NCBI RefSeq assembly: GCF_003862495.1
Contig: NZ_RRCH01000031.1
Coordinates: 52,485 to 116,484 of the forward strand
Source: Halocatena pleomorpha
GTDB taxonomy: Archaea; Halobacteriota; Halobacteria; Halobacteriales; Haloarculaceae
DNA: 64,000 nucleotides
Direction: 5' to 3'
Positions within the stretch are counted from its first letter, which is position 1, and the number at the start of each line of letters is the position of its first letter. Position numbers and translations under genes: made by a program. Below the pieces are notes generated by a model. It was not told the DNA's origin. It was given only the letters and a program-made list of their open reading frames with translations, and did no database searches. Shown here one piece after another: positions 10,049-18,594 of this stretch.

Positions 10049-11164
10049 ATGAGCGACATCGAGGTCGAGGCGGTCGATTCCATCGAAACCATTGACGAGG
10101 AGGCGACGGTGGACGAAACCACCATCCCCTCCGGGGTCGACGCGCCGGAGTACGTCCTCTACGGTGGCAAAGGCGGGGTCGGAAAAACGACGTGTGCGGC
10201 CGCAACAGCGCTTGCAAGCGCGAACGACGGCACACCGACGCTGATCGTCTCAACCGATCCAGCGCACTCGTTATCAGATATCCTTCAACTCCCGGTTCCC
10301 AACGAACCGGCGCGCATCAGCGAGGAACACCCGTTGTACGGCGTGGAGATCGATCCCGAATCAAACGACGGACAGGGCGGGGCAACCCTCGATGGACTGT
10401 TCGATGGACTGGACGGACAGGGGTTCGGATTCGGGGTCGGAACGGGAATGGGTATGGGAATGGACGGTGAAAGCGGCGACACCGGGCCGACTGATCAGAC
10501 TGCTGTTGATTCGGGACCGATGTTTCCCGGAGCCGATGAAACGGCCGCTGTACAGCTGTTACTCGAATATTTCGACGATCCCCGATTCGACCGCGTCGTC
10601 GTCGACACCGCTCCGACCGGCCACACGCTTCGATTGCTGTCTCTGCCCGATATCATGGATTCGATGGTCGGGCGCTTTCTCTCGCTGCGCGAACAGATGC
10701 GGGGGGCGCTCGGCTCAATGCCGGGACCGTTCGGTGCGCCGGACGCCGGTGACGGCATGGATCAGTTGGAGGCGTTCAGCGACCGGATCGAACACCTTCG
10801 GTCCGTCCTCCGGGATCCGGATCGCACGGAGTTCCGGGTGGTGCTCGTTCCCCAACAGCTGAGCGTCATCGAATCAAAGCGACTGCTCGATCGGCTCGAG
10901 GAGTTCGGGATCGCAACCGGTACTATCGTCGTCAACCGCGTCACCGAAACCGTCGAGCACCTCTCGGGCGTTGATCAGGGGGAGGTTGTGACACCCAACG
11001 TCGACGACTGTACGTTCTGTCAACACCGATGGGAGAGTCAACAGGAAGCACTCCAGCGCGCCCAATCGGTGTTTCGGGGTCGAGAGATCAAACGCGTCCC
11101 GTTGTTCGCGACCGAGATCCGTGGTCCTTCGATGCTCCGTCTGGTTGCAACGTGTCTGGATTGA
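10049..11164 (+). CDS. ArsA/Get3-family ATPase with Gly/Met-rich insertion
   Basis: 371 residues from the ATG at 10049 (a TTG at 10028 would add seven atypical residues). The deviant Walker A GKGGVGKTT (40-48), switch I STDPAHS (68-74) and switch II DTAPTGHTLR (186-195) identify the family. A CxxC near the C-terminus (DDCTFCQHRW) resembles the zinc-binding pair of Get3 dimers. Family members either energise arsenite efflux or target tail-anchored membrane proteins. No arsB or arsR is nearby, so the Get3-like role is the better guess. Residues about 109-160 are a Gly/Met-rich loop (GFGFGVGTGMGMGMDG) in the region where Get3 carries its helical client-binding part. Confidence 0.86.
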   Translation: MSDIEVEAVDSIETIDEEATVDETTIPSGVDAPEYVLYGGKGGVGKTTCAAATALASANDGTPTLIVSTDPAHSLSDILQLPVPNEPARISEEHPLYGVEIDPESNDGQGGATLDGLFDGLDGQGFGFGVGTGMGMGMDGESGDTGPTDQTAVDSGPMFPGADETAAVQLLLEYFDDPRFDRVVVDTAPTGHTLRLLSLPDIMDSMVGRFLSLREQMRGALGSMPGPFGAPDAGDGMDQLEAFSDRIEHLRSVLRDPDRTEFRVVLVPQQLSVIESKRLLDRLEEFGIATGTIVVNRVTETVEHLSGVDQGEVVTPNVDDCTFCQHRWESQQEALQRAQSVFRGREIKRVPLFATEIRGPSMLRLVATCLD

Positions 11165-11257
11165 TTTTCGCCGTGATCGGCGTACAGCCAGACACTCGTG
11201 AACCGCCTGTTTGGGAACGACAGTCACGACGCCGGACGAAAGCCCAAGAGCAGCACG

Positions 11258-12079
11258 TCACAGCAACCGAAGGAGCTGTCGATACGCCCAATCACGAACG
11301 CCGTCCGGGAGGAATCGTGTTTTGAGCGCCAGTGTCCCGAACGACCCAGCTGGATAGCGCGCGTCGGGGTTAGGCGAGACGCCGGCTTCGAGGATCGTCT
11401 CCGCAACCGTTTCGGGAGGGACGGCGATGGGTGATTGCCCCCCGAACACTTCGGTGTCTTCATAAAACGTGTAGACGGCGTCGTAGCCGTCGGACTGATC
11501 GAGTTTCGAGAGTTCGGAGTCCGCCCGATCAGCGAACTCGGTCGAAACGGGACCAGCCTGAACGAGCGAAACATCGACGCCGTCGTCTTCGACTTCGACT
11601 CGGAGCGCGTCGCTCAGCGCTTCAAGTGCGTGTTTGGAGGCGCTGTACACGCCCATCCCAGGTACGGAAACACGTCCGACGACGCTGGAGACGTTGACGA
11701 TCGTTCCGGTGCCGTGTTCGCGCATCGACGGAAGAACAGCACGGACGAGCCGGTGGGGTCCGTACACGTTCACGTTGAACTGATCGTCTAGCAGTTCAGT
11801 CGGAACGTCCTCGACCGGACCGAATTGTCCGTAGCCAGCGTTGTTCACGAGACAGTCGATCCGGTCCTGTTCGTCAAGGATACGGTCGACGACAGCCGTG
11901 ATTGAATCCTCATCAGTCACGTCAAGCGCCGCAGTTTCACACCCCGCGTCCGCGAGTGATTCGATATCGTCGGTGTTTCGCGCGGTCGCGTACACCGTCC
12001 ATTCCTCGTTGAGAAACGCTGTTGCGGTCGCATGGCCGACACCGGACGAACAGCCGGTGATGAGTACTGTCTTGTCCAT
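11258..12079 (-). CDS. Short-chain dehydrogenase/reductase
   Basis: 273 residues with classical SDR signatures: cofactor motif TGCSSGVG near the N-terminus, DVTDEDS for adenine-ring contact, NNAGYG, catalytic Ser in VNVSSVVG, and YSASK with catalytic Tyr and Lys. The Arg in TARNTDD after the second strand leans towards NADP(H). Length matches classical SDRs. The substrate is not predictable. The gene is convergent with the ArsA-like gene and stands alone. Confidence 0.9.
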   Translation of the reverse strand: MDKTVLITGCSSGVGHATATAFLNEEWTVYATARNTDDIESLADAGCETAALDVTDEDSITAVVDRILDEQDRIDCLVNNAGYGQFGPVEDVPTELLDDQFNVNVYGPHRLVRAVLPSMREHGTGTIVNVSSVVGRVSVPGMGVYSASKHALEALSDALRVEVEDDGVDVSLVQAGPVSTEFADRADSELSKLDQSDGYDAVYTFYEDTEVFGGQSPIAVPPETVAETILEAGVSPNPDARYPAGSFGTLALKTRFLPDGVRDWAYRQLLRLL

Positions 12080-12155
12080 ATGTTGTACTCTCCGTGCGGC
12101 CCTACGTAACTGCCGTTTTCGGTTCAGTGATCGGAAAACAGAACCATACCGAGCA

Positions 12156-12911
12156 TCACTCGATCGTGTCTTTGGCCTCGTCGGCAGCAGCGTCGGCCAG
12201 CCGAGTCGGTTCGGGAAGCTTATACGCTCCGCGACACCGGTCGATGATCGCCGTGGCGGTATCGGCGCTCAGTCGGTGTCCGGGACTGACGTACACCGGA
12301 TTGATACGGTGGCTGTTAGGGTACTGGCGGGTCTGGAGCGCGTGACCAACAGTGGTACCGTCCGGTGTACTCATCGTCTCGTCGGCAACGATTTCGACCC
12401 GCTCGCCCGCGGCAAGCGCCGCCGTCGAGGACACCGGCTGTCCACAGAGCAGCGTTTTGGCCACGCCGATCGCCGGCAGATCCAGTGCCACGCCGATGTG
12501 AGTGGCTAATCCCGCCTCACGGAAGTGGATCCGTCCGCTGCCGTCGAACACGATGACATCCGGGTCGGTGGGCAGCGCCTCGAACGCGTCGAGAATCGGA
12601 CCGCCCTCCCGAAACGAGAGCAATCCCGGAACATACGGAAACTCGATCGGGGTCGTTGTGTGGGTGCGGGCAACAACCGTCTCACCGCGGGTGAGGACGA
12701 TCGCGCTCACGATCTGATCGTCAAGAAACGCCTGATCCACACCAGCAACGATCGGCGTCTCCGGCGTCGGTGTGTCGACTGTGACAGTTGTGGGATCGAA
12801 GTCGACCGCGTCTTCGAACACGGCCGTCTGGGCGATATCACGCTGGAGCGCCTCCATCTGGGTTCGGTTCATCGACGGATCGGGACGGAACCGCTCTCGG
12901 ATCTCCGCCAT
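12156..12911 (-). CDS. nfi: Endonuclease V
   Basis: 251 residues from the ATG at 12911; upstream in-frame codons overlap the rhomboid gene and were excluded. Endonuclease V motifs are in order: AGVDQAFLDD (first metal-binding Asp), FPYVPGLLSFREG, VIVFDGSGRIHFREAGLATH (second metal site; many relatives have DGHGxxHPR, so two residues vary) and IGVAKTLLCG. The enzyme cuts DNA (or RNA) near deoxyinosine/inosine, repairing deaminated adenine. The start lies 3 bp from the rhomboid stop, so the two genes are probably co-transcribed. Confidence 0.93.
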   Translation of the reverse strand: MAEIRERFRPDPSMNRTQMEALQRDIAQTAVFEDAVDFDPTTVTVDTPTPETPIVAGVDQAFLDDQIVSAIVLTRGETVVARTHTTTPIEFPYVPGLLSFREGGPILDAFEALPTDPDVIVFDGSGRIHFREAGLATHIGVALDLPAIGVAKTLLCGQPVSSTAALAAGERVEIVADETMSTPDGTTVGHALQTRQYPNSHRINPVYVSPGHRLSADTATAIIDRCRGAYKLPEPTRLADAAADEAKDTIE

Positions 12912-12913
12912 CG

Positions 12914-13801
12914 TCAGAACGGGCCGCGCGGGCCACGACCTGGACCACCCGGACCTCGGCGGCGGCCGAGTTGGAGCTGACCAGGAGCGCTCATTCCTTG
13001 TGATTTCACGCGCTGACCGTACGCCAATCCGATGAGCAGCCCCGCGAGGTGAGCACCGTGTGCGATGCCACCCGCCGCTCCACCGATCATTCCGAGCGTC
13101 GACAACGCGGCGTACCCGATCGTGAGCACCCACAGCGGCATCGGAATGACACCGTACAGCCGCACCTGAAGATCCGGGTTCAGAACGGTGAGAACGCCCA
13201 TAACGGCCATGATCGCACCGCTCGCACCCAACAGCGGCGCAACATCACCAGTCAGATAGCCGATAGCGATCTGGGCGAAGCCAGCGGCGATACCACTCCC
13301 CAAGAACAGCGCGGTGAACTTCGTCGATCCGATCTTCCGCTCGACGATCGGCCCGAAGAAGAACAACACGATTCCGTTGAACAGGAGATGAAAGAAGCCG
13401 CCGTGAGAGAAGATCGACGTGATCCACGTCCAGGCGTACAACGGATGGGCGGGGTTCAGCGTAAACAGGGCGTACCACAGTTGGGCAGTGAGGACCGTTT
13501 TTGAGAGTTCCTGTATGAGAAAGACCACTGCCATGATCGCGAGAAACACGAACGTCATGTTCCCTCGGAAGTAGCCCAACAGCCCGCCCGTTCCCGCGAG
13601 CCGCGTTTGCAATGTCGATTCTGACTCGTTCACGCTGTCGTCGAACCCGCTATCGAAGACACCGCCTGGGCTGTCCCAGTCCTCCAATCCAGAGCAGTTG
13701 TGACTCTCGGGAAGCCGGTGGTCACCACAGTACGTCCCACCACAGTGACGACACCGATAGGGCATACTTACTTGCTTCCCACAATTATCACATGTCGGCA
13801 T
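12914..13801 (-). CDS. Rhomboid intramembrane serine protease with N-terminal zinc finger
   Basis: 295 residues from the ATG at 13801. Residues 1-40 form an AN1-like zinc finger: CDNCGK, CRHCGGTYCGDH and a final SHNC, giving Cys/His ligands. A linker leads to six or so membrane spans. The active site is seen in LLGASGAIMAV (Ser195) and IAHGAHLAGLL (His251), with the structural HGGFFHLLFN segment before them. The tail is Gly/Pro/Arg-rich (RRGPGGPGRGPRGPF). Rhomboids cleave membrane-spanning helices; the finger may bind protein partners on the cytoplasmic side. The upstream AT-rich region probably holds the promoter. Confidence 0.92.
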   Translation of the reverse strand: MPTCDNCGKQVSMPYRCRHCGGTYCGDHRLPESHNCSGLEDWDSPGGVFDSGFDDSVNESESTLQTRLAGTGGLLGYFRGNMTFVFLAIMAVVFLIQELSKTVLTAQLWYALFTLNPAHPLYAWTWITSIFSHGGFFHLLFNGIVLFFFGPIVERKIGSTKFTALFLGSGIAAGFAQIAIGYLTGDVAPLLGASGAIMAVMGVLTVLNPDLQVRLYGVIPMPLWVLTIGYAALSTLGMIGGAAGGIAHGAHLAGLLIGLAYGQRVKSQGMSAPGQLQLGRRRGPGGPGRGPRGPF

Positions 13802-14219
13802 CACCCCGAAATACGGGACAGCCAACAAAGGGGTTTGGGATGGAGACACTGCTGTGTATCGGCCGCGTCCATTCACGACGCACAAGACAACTACATCCGG
13901 CCGTCATCCGACACAGACAGCATCTATCAGAAAACGTAGTATCAAACCGACTGCTTCGATAGATAATGATGCTATCCCATGTTCAGTATAATATGTAACG
14001 CAGTATTTTAGGATATCTATCATTTCATGGGTAGCTACAAACAGCGTGCGGAAGCCGTGTAATGTGAATAGATTAACAAGAACTGTATTGTATTCGTCTA
14101 TATCGACTCTCAATAGTAAAGCTTATAATATATGTGTTGGAACAATTTCCTACTGGGATACAGCCATGGTCCGCCCTTAGTGGCGATCGTTAGCGTGGCA
14201 CCGTTCCCAGACGATACCC
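13802..14219. other. AT-rich intergenic region, no convincing gene
   Basis: 418 bases between the rhomboid gene (minus) and the small secreted protein (plus). From about 13930 to 14150 the sequence is clearly poorer in GC than its surroundings. TATA-like stretches are visible, for example TTATAATATATG near 14120, so divergent promoters are likely here. The only open frame of note (minus, 13904-14113) starts with TTG, has no family match I recognise, and was not called. Confidence 0.5.
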
Positions 14220-14441
14220 ATGAAACGAGCAATCCGCGTTGCGTTGGTCGCGTTCGTGCTGTTGGGCACGATCGTGGGAGCCGGCGCGACACCCGCTATG
14301 GCGAGTAGTGCAGACACCACTCATGACGACGACAACTGTGGCGTTGACAACGACGGCGTCGATATTGATGACTCTGGTAACGTCATCATCGACAACGGCG
14401 AAGACAACGACCTCCTAGACCTCGGCTTGGATCTCCTGTAG
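14220..14441 (+). CDS. Small secreted Asp-rich protein
   Basis: 73 residues. Residues 1-28 are a Sec-type signal peptide (MKRAIRVALVAFVLLGTIVG, then an Ala-rich cleavage region ending AMA). The mature part of about 44 residues is strongly acidic, with runs such as HDDDNCGVDNDGVDIDD and DNGEDNDLLDLG and a single Cys. I do not recognise a family. Asp/Asn/Gly spacing recalls calcium-binding loops, but no canonical motif is complete. Signal peptide plus acidic body makes a real short gene likely. The AT-rich promoter region upstream supports regulated expression. Confidence 0.62.
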   Translation: MKRAIRVALVAFVLLGTIVGAGATPAMASSADTTHDDDNCGVDNDGVDIDDSGNVIIDNGEDNDLLDLGLDLL

Positions 14442-14511
14442 GTGTAGGGTCACACCGTCGTATCGTCAGACAGATTCCTCGCTTTTTGTGTCGTACAAAC
14501 GACAGCGACAG

Positions 14512-14964
14512 CTACAGCCCCTCTATCGCCCGTAGTCGGCGCTCGACCGCTGTCGGAGCGCCGCTTGGCGTGTCACGAACGCGGTGGTCGGGAACCACGA
14601 GCGGCACGGGATTGGCTCGCAGTGCGTTCCGGACAGTTTCGTGGTCGTCCGCGTCGAGTCCGCTGGTTCGAGCGAGTTGTTCGACATCGACAGATTGCCC
14701 GTACGGAATCTTCCGGGTCGATTCGAGCACCGATCGGTGGTCCGTCGACACTGTCAGTCCCGTCTCGACATCTTCGAAAGAGTCCTCACGGCCGTTCAGA
14801 TACACGACGATCCGATCGAGCAGCGGATGCTCGTGGGCCGCGTTCTCCGGTAGCGATTCTGGAAACGCCACAGAAATCACTCGACCACCGACAACACCGA
14901 TCTGCACGTACCGATCGAGATGGGCCGATTCGCGGACATAAATCCCAGCTCCCTCCTCGTCCAT
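14512..14964 (-). CDS. MGMT-family protein lacking the acceptor cysteine
   Basis: 150 residues resembling the DNA-binding domain of O6-alkylguanine-DNA alkyltransferases: RKIPYGQSVDVEQLA (usual form KIPYGxxxTYGxIA), then NALRANPVPLVVPDHRV (usual form xxNPxPxxxPCHRV). The alkyl-accepting Cys of PCHR is Asp126 here (PDHR), and the DNA-flipping Tyr is replaced too. It therefore cannot repair by the usual self-alkylation. Alkyltransferase-like (ATL) proteins, which have Trp in place of Cys, flag damage for excision repair; an analogous role is an inference. Codons covering the site are clean and the frame is intact. Confidence 0.8.
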   Translation of the reverse strand: MDEEGAGIYVRESAHLDRYVQIGVVGGRVISVAFPESLPENAAHEHPLLDRIVVYLNGREDSFEDVETGLTVSTDHRSVLESTRKIPYGQSVDVEQLARTSGLDADDHETVRNALRANPVPLVVPDHRVRDTPSGAPTAVERRLRAIEGL

Positions 14965-15135
14965 ACCGATCGTACAGCAAACAGCGGCTTGAACGATTCG
15001 ATCAGCTGTGTCGAGGACGTTGAAACTCCCGATTCAAAGAGTGACGGCTCTGGAGTCACGGGCGCTGTGCGGATTCGCGGCCGCGGTGAGGCTGCTCGCG
15101 GTAGAGTTATCAGACATAGTTACGTGTTATCATAC

Positions 15136-15558
15136 ATGGTCATCAACGACCGTACTCGCCGGGCGATCACTGCTGCCGTTCTCACGTGGGCCGGAGGCAT
15201 GGCTGTGCTCGCCGTCGCCGGACTGGCGGCCGGCGTCTGGCGTCTCTCTGACCTGTGGGACCGAGCTGGTGCTGCTTTCTTGAGTGAGTTCGGGCTGATA
15301 GCTATCGTCGGCACGTTCCTACTCGTCGGCGGTCCTGTCTTTCTCCGGATACGGTATGCGCTTGTTGCACCGATCATTGGGTTCGTCTGCTATGTTGCCT
15401 ATTGGGCGTTTCTCGGGGTAACGACGGGTGTCGGTGTCTCCGCACTGTACGTTGGCATCTTGTATGGACCCTACGCACTCGTTGGAATCGCGGTACTCAC
15501 AGCTCTTGAATGGGTAGTCCGGTTGGGCCGACAACGGCGGGTTGAATCAGTACAGTAA
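15136..15558 (+). CDS. Small integral membrane protein, unknown function
   Basis: 140 residues from the ATG at 15136; the frame is open further left but that part lies over the MGMT-like gene in antisense and was excluded. Four hydrophobic segments are visible, starting with TRRAITAAVLTWAGGMAVLA, and the C-terminus is basic (RLGRQRRVESVQ), which suggests a cytoplasmic end. No motif is recognised. It stands alone between the MGMT-like gene (minus) and the trp operon (plus). Confidence 0.65.
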   Translation: MVINDRTRRAITAAVLTWAGGMAVLAVAGLAAGVWRLSDLWDRAGAAFLSEFGLIAIVGTFLLVGGPVFLRIRYALVAPIIGFVCYVAYWAFLGVTTGVGVSALYVGILYGPYALVGIAVLTALEWVVRLGRQRRVESVQ

Positions 15559-15694
15559 GAAAGCCGGTGGAATCCAGATTCGTCGTGGCGGTTTCTGGCA
15601 ACTCCAACTCACGAGCTTGATGGCCGTCACGAAGGAGTTCTTCACGGACTGGGTGGTGTTTCTCGGCTAGCGCTGGCGGAAAGTCCAACGCAAG

Positions 15695-15726
15695 CCTTAT
15701 GTACAGATAAGTGCATTAGCGTACAA
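15695..15726 (+). promoter_or_regulatory. trp operon promoter with two TGTACA-like boxes
   Basis: A TATA-like CTTATGTA lies at 15696-15703, about 28 bp before the trpC ATG (15729), so the transcript is probably leaderless. TGTACA occurs at 15700-15705 overlapping the TATA box, and CGTACA at 15720-15725 overlapping the likely transcription start, 20 bp apart (two helical turns). TGTACA is the TRP-box core bound by the TrpY repressor in Methanothermobacter. Operator function here is an inference. Confidence 0.5.
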
Positions 15727-15728
15727 TA

Positions 15729-16496
15729 ATGGATGATGAAACGGCAGTAGAAAGTAGTGATCTCGCTCCCGCGGTGGCGTCTATTCTGGCTAGTGCACGC
15801 GAGCGGTCGGTGTCGGGCGAGCGGGTCTCCGTTCGTCCTCGGTCACTTCCAGACCGGCTCGATGTGGTCGGAAACGATCGCGTTCCGGTCATCGCGGAAG
15901 TGAAGCCGACGAGTCCGACGACAGAGGGGACGCGTACGGACGACCCCGTCGCGCTCGCCAAACAGATGGTGTCCGGTGGAGCGGCGGCGCTGTCGGTGTT
16001 GACAGAGCCGGACCATTTCGGCGGTTCGACCGAGACGCTCACGCGGGTTCGGGAGGCGGTCGATGTGCCGGTGCTCCGGAAGGATTTCATCGTTCGGGAA
16101 TCGCAGTTAGACGCCGTCGAAGCCGACGTGGTGTTGCTGATCGCTCGGTTCGTCGACGATCTCCCGACCCTGCTGGCAGCTGCCCGTGACCGTGGGTTTC
16201 AGGTGCTCGTCGAGGTCCACACCGAGTCCGAGCTAGAGCGCGCGATCGACGCGGACGCGACGATCATCGGGATCAACAACCGAGATCTGGCTCGCCTCGA
16301 AGTGGAGTTGGAGACGTTCGAACGGTTGGCCCCCGACGTGCCCGACGGCGTGACGCTGATCGCTGAAAGCGGCGTCACGACGCAGGCAGACGCCGCACGA
16401 ATGCGCCGAGCGGGCGCTGACGGGCTGTTGATCGGCAGCGCCATCATGGACGGTGACGTGGAAGCGAATACACAGCGGTTGACAACACGAGCATGA
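15729..16496 (+). CDS. trpC: Indole-3-glycerol-phosphate synthase
   Basis: 255 residues, TIM-barrel. Active-site positions are visible: [11 protein letters not shown] (Glu and Lys), VLRKDFIV (catalytic Lys), LVEVHTE, GINNRDL and IAESGV. It converts carboxyphenylamino-deoxyribulose phosphate to indole-3-glycerol phosphate, the penultimate stage of tryptophan synthesis. The first gene of trpCBA; its stop overlaps the trpB start by 4 bp (ATGA), so translation is likely coupled. The trpDEFG genes are not in the window. Confidence 0.97.
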   Translation: MDDETAVESSDLAPAVASILASARERSVSGERVSVRPRSLPDRLDVVGNDRVPVIAEVKPTSPTTEGTRTDDPVALAKQMVSGGAAALSVLTEPDHFGGSTETLTRVREAVDVPVLRKDFIVRESQLDAVEADVVLLIARFVDDLPTLLAAARDRGFQVLVEVHTESELERAIDADATIIGINNRDLARLEVELETFERLAPDVPDGVTLIAESGVTTQADAARMRRAGADGLLIGSAIMDGDVEANTQRLTTRA

Positions 16497-17746
16497 ACGA
16501 AACGTTCGGACGATACGGCGGACAGTACGTTCCAGAGGCGTTGATGCCAGCGCTTGAGGAGTTGACCGACGCGTACCAACGGTACGTGTTGGACAACGAA
16601 GACGGGTTCATGGACGAGTTCCGCGAGCGATTGCGCGCGTTCGGCGGGCGACCGACGCCGCTCCAACACGCCGAGAAGCTTTCTGAGCGGTACGGAACGT
16701 CGGTGTACCTGAAACGAGAGGATCTCGTACACGGCGGTGCCCACAAACTCAACAACGCGCTCGGACAGGTGTTGCTCGCCAAATACATGGGCAAAGAGCG
16801 GATCATCGCGGAGACGGGTGCGGGCCAACACGGCACCGCGACGGCGATGGCGGCCGCCCACCTCGACATGCCGTGTGAGATCTACATGGGGCGGACGGAC
16901 ACGAATCGGCAACGCCCAAACGTCTTCAGAATGCGGCTCAACGACGCCGAGGTGACGCCCGTTGATGTCGGCCGGGGCACGCTCAAAGAAGCGATCAGCC
17001 AAGCGCTGCGCGATTGGGCACAGAGCGTCGAAACCACCCACTACGTGATCGGTTCGGTCGTCGGACCCCACCCGTTCCCGCAGTTGGTAGACGACTTTCA
17101 GGCGGTGATCTCCGAAGAGATCCGAGACCAACTCCACGAACAGACAGGAGGGCTACCCGACAGCGTTGTCGCGTGTGCAGGCGGTGGCTCCAACGCCATG
17201 GGGACGTTCCACCACTTCCTTGATGAGGAATCGGTCGACCTGTACGCGATCGAGGCGGGTGGCTCCTCGCTCGCTGTCGATGAAGAGCGCGGCGTGGCTC
17301 CCAACTCCGCGTCGCTTACGACCGGCACCGAGGGCGTGCTTCACGGCGCACGAACACGGGTCCTACAGGACAGTGACGGACAGATCATGGAGAGTCACAG
17401 CGTCTCAGCCGGGTTGGACTACGCCGGCGTCGGTCCCGAACTCTCTCACCTCGTCGAAACGGAGCGGGTCACACCCGAGTCCGTGGACGACGAGACCGCA
17501 CTGGCAGGGTTCCACCGGCTCTCACAGACAGAGGGGATCATCCCCGCCCTCGAAACCGCCCACGCCGTCGGGTGGCTCGAAACGGCGACACCCGAACAGT
17601 TGGGCGAGCGGGTCGTGCTCACTGTGTCAGGCCGTGGCGACAAGGATCTCGAAACCGTTCTCGAAGAGACCGCTACTCACGACGTTCCGGAAGCACCTGA
17701 GATGGACGTGTTTTCGACCACCACGGGAGATGATCGGAATGCGTGA
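16493..17746 (+). CDS. trpB: Tryptophan synthase beta chain
   Basis: 417 residues, full-length TrpB1 type. It starts [15 protein letters not shown] and has the PLP-lysine motif [10 protein letters not shown] (Lys85), [13 protein letters not shown] for serine binding, [11 protein letters not shown] for phosphate of PLP, and [12 protein letters not shown]. It condenses indole, delivered by TrpA through the tunnel, with serine. It overlaps trpC by 4 bp and trpA by 8 bp, a tightly coupled operon. Confidence 0.97.
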   Translation: MNETFGRYGGQYVPEALMPALEELTDAYQRYVLDNEDGFMDEFRERLRAFGGRPTPLQHAEKLSERYGTSVYLKREDLVHGGAHKLNNALGQVLLAKYMGKERIIAETGAGQHGTATAMAAAHLDMPCEIYMGRTDTNRQRPNVFRMRLNDAEVTPVDVGRGTLKEAISQALRDWAQSVETTHYVIGSVVGPHPFPQLVDDFQAVISEEIRDQLHEQTGGLPDSVVACAGGGSNAMGTFHHFLDEESVDLYAIEAGGSSLAVDEERGVAPNSASLTTGTEGVLHGARTRVLQDSDGQIMESHSVSAGLDYAGVGPELSHLVETERVTPESVDDETALAGFHRLSQTEGIIPALETAHAVGWLETATPEQLGERVVLTVSGRGDKDLETVLEETATHDVPEAPEMDVFSTTTGDDRNA

Positions 17747-18572
17747 AAGCGATATCACCGCAGCGTTCGAAGACGGTCCGGCGTTCATCCCGTATCTCAC
17801 GGCGGGCGATCCGACATTTGAATCGTCGATCGAATACGTTGAGGCGCTTGCACGCGGCGGGGCAGACGTTATCGAACTTGGTCTCCCGTTCAGCGAGCCG
17901 ATCGCGGAGGGACCAACGATTCAACAGGCGATCGTTCGGTCGCTTGAAGGCGGGATGACGCCCGAGCGCTTTTTCGAATTCGTCGAAGCGCTCGACGTGG
18001 ACGTGCCGCTGGTCTGTATGACGTACTACAACCTCATCTACCAGTACGGAGATGAAGACGGTCCACGGCCGTTCGTTGAGCGCGCGGCGGCGGCCGGAAT
18101 CGACGGCCTGATAGCGCCGGATCTTCCGGTCGAGGAAGCCACACCCCTGCGAACGGCGTGTGACGCGCTCGGCTTGGATCTCATTTTCATCGTCGCACCG
18201 ACGACCACTGACGAACGCCTCACGCCCCTGCTGGAGCACAGTTCGGGCTACGTCTACGTGCAGGCGCGCCTCGGTGTAACGGGTGCGCGCAGCGACGTGA
18301 GCGACCGCACGAGCCACAGCCTCGACCGACTCGACGGAGACGACCTTCCGGCCGCGGTCGGCTTCGGTATCTCGACGGGCGAACAGGCGGGCGAAATCGT
18401 GGCTGCGGGTGCCGACGGCATCATCGTCGGGAGCGCGCTGGTCGATATCGTTGCCGAGGGGTATGAGAACGATCTGGCGACCGAGGAAACCGCTGAGCGT
18501 CTTGAAGCGAAAGCGAGAGAACTCACCGCCGGAATCATCGAACAAGGACAGCCACGATCGGAACGGCTTTGA
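17739..18572 (+). CDS. trpA: Tryptophan synthase alpha chain
   Basis: 277 residues from the ATG at 17739, inside the end of trpB. It cleaves indole-3-glycerol phosphate to indole for TrpB. PYLTAGDP, catalytic Glu46 ([11 protein letters not shown]) and GFGISTGEQ phosphate-loop features are present. The second catalytic acid, Asp in the usual ADGP motif, is Glu57 here (AEGP), and the preceding FSDP is FSEP. The change keeps the charge, so the enzyme is probably active. Length matches the family. Confidence 0.96.
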   Translation: MRESDITAAFEDGPAFIPYLTAGDPTFESSIEYVEALARGGADVIELGLPFSEPIAEGPTIQQAIVRSLEGGMTPERFFEFVEALDVDVPLVCMTYYNLIYQYGDEDGPRPFVERAAAAGIDGLIAPDLPVEEATPLRTACDALGLDLIFIVAPTTTDERLTPLLEHSSGYVYVQARLGVTGARSDVSDRTSHSLDRLDGDDLPAAVGFGISTGEQAGEIVAAGADGIIVGSALVDIVAEGYENDLATEETAERLEAKARELTAGIIEQGQPRSERL

Positions 18573-18594
18573 ACGAGGCCTGGTAGACAGTAAC

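Noticed and set aside
13904..14113. 69-codon minus-strand frame in the AT-rich region
   Set aside because: TTG start, no promoter at the right distance and no recognised family. Its openness in AT-rich DNA is mildly notable, but not enough to call a gene.
15497..15688. 63-codon minus-strand frame before trpC
   Set aside because: Looks like a possible transposase scrap, but no motif supports it and it overlaps the membrane-protein gene end.
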